Below are positions 63,770-64,000 of a stretch of DNA of 64,000 bases, piece by piece. This DNA comes from Tautonia marina. GTDB taxonomy: Bacteria; Planctomycetota; Planctomycetia; Isosphaerales; Isosphaeraceae. The translations under genes and the position numbers were made by a program. The stretch is taken from assembly GCF_009177065.1 (NCBI RefSeq), contig NZ_WEZF01000006.1, positions 1 to 64,000 of the forward strand, written 5' to 3'. Within the stretch, counting starts at the first letter, position 1; the number at the start of each line of letters is the position of its first letter. The notes beneath the pieces were generated by a model. It was not told where the DNA came from. It made no database searches and saw only the letters and a list, made by a program, of their open reading frames with translations.

Positions 63770-64000
63770 TCATTGGACGGGACCGATCGGGCCTCGATCC
63801 ATCCTCAGGGCAACCGAGCGCAGGTCCGCCTCCAGGGCCGAACGCGCCTGTTCCAGGGCTCGTTGGGTGGCCGCTCCCACTGCCAGACTGAGTTGTTGCG
63901 CCTGAGGATCGACTCGACCTAGCCCAAGCCCTTGCAACATCTGAACGGCGGCCCGAACCTGGGGATCGTTGGCAAGCTGCTGACCGGCGTGGGCCGGCAA
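63770..64000 (-). CDS. C-terminal part of an uncharacterised protein (cut by window end)
   Basis: The visible 76 residues are the end of an open frame that continues beyond position 64000. They are rich in Gln, Ala and Leu (LQGLGLGRVDPQAQQLS) and look helical, without a recognised motif. No start is in the window. The stop lies 189 bases before the fabI start, so this gene is upstream of fabI on the same strand. Confidence 0.4.
   Translation of the reverse strand: MPAHAGQQLANDPQVRAAVQMLQGLGLGRVDPQAQQLSLAVGAATQRALEQARSALEADLRSVALRMDRGPIGPVQ

Overview
This 64 kb window is chromosomal DNA of a high-GC planctomycete, most likely of the Isosphaeraceae type. The placement rests on gene content: a DUF1559 pseudopilin-like protein, a LEPR-XLL beta-helix protein, a linked set of DUF1501, DUF1549/DUF1553 and planctomycete cytochrome C genes, and two Uma2 nucleases. 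I made no database comparison.

Layout. (1) 1-4158 is one end of an integrated mobile element: five small genes, mostly of unknown function and one with an ASCH-like domain, then a tyrosine recombinase pointing at the 3' end of the tmRNA gene ssrA (4159-4525, minus), which looks like the integration site. (2) 4.7-12.3 kb carries a pseudopilin-like gene, a minus-strand operon (SDR, DUF4149, DHH phosphoesterase), then dut, ruvA, ruvB and a BrkB-family gene. (3) 12.3-16.2 kb is a repeat-bearing non-coding stretch followed by a 982-residue LEPR-XLL surface protein. (4) 16.4-23.3 kb has a TPR-thioredoxin fusion, queE, a small membrane protein, an ECF sigma/anti-sigma pair and a large exported protein. 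(5) 23.5-32.8 kb is a minus-strand planctomycete cytochrome cluster. (6) 33.6-41.3 kb has an M1 peptidase, a MetE-C-like protein, an UlaG-like hydrolase, a xylulokinase and a GT39-like membrane protein. (7) 41.5-47.9 kb is a sugar-metabolism neighbourhood (cupin, two xylose-isomerase-like TIM barrels, a Gfo/Idh/MocA dehydrogenase) interrupted by an AT-rich orphan membrane gene. (8) 48-55.8 kb has an ACT protein, typA/bipA, the carotenoid genes crtE-crtI-crtB-crtC, and csrA. (9) 55.8-64 kb has a lipoprotein, an XRE regulator with an apparently dead LexA-like domain, an FHA protein, tRNA-Gly(GCC), tig-clpP-clpP, and fabI-nudix.

How genes work together. ruvA/ruvB form the Holliday-junction motor, next to dut. 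The four crt genes make a full route from prenyl diphosphates to a hydrated acyclic carotenoid. tig and the two clpP genes form a protein-quality set. The xylulokinase, isomerases, dehydrogenase and cupin look like a carbohydrate-use network. The DUF1501/PPC/DUF1549/PSC1 set is an envelope cytochrome-type cluster typical of the phylum.

Most unusual items: the ssrA-associated element with its unknown cargo and atypical integrase motif, the AT-rich orphan gene in the sugar operon, the XRE regulator lacking both S24 catalytic residues and preceded by a perfect palindrome, and a beta-helix protein with a large HAF-like insertion. No CRISPR array, rRNA operon or transposase-bearing insertion sequence was seen.
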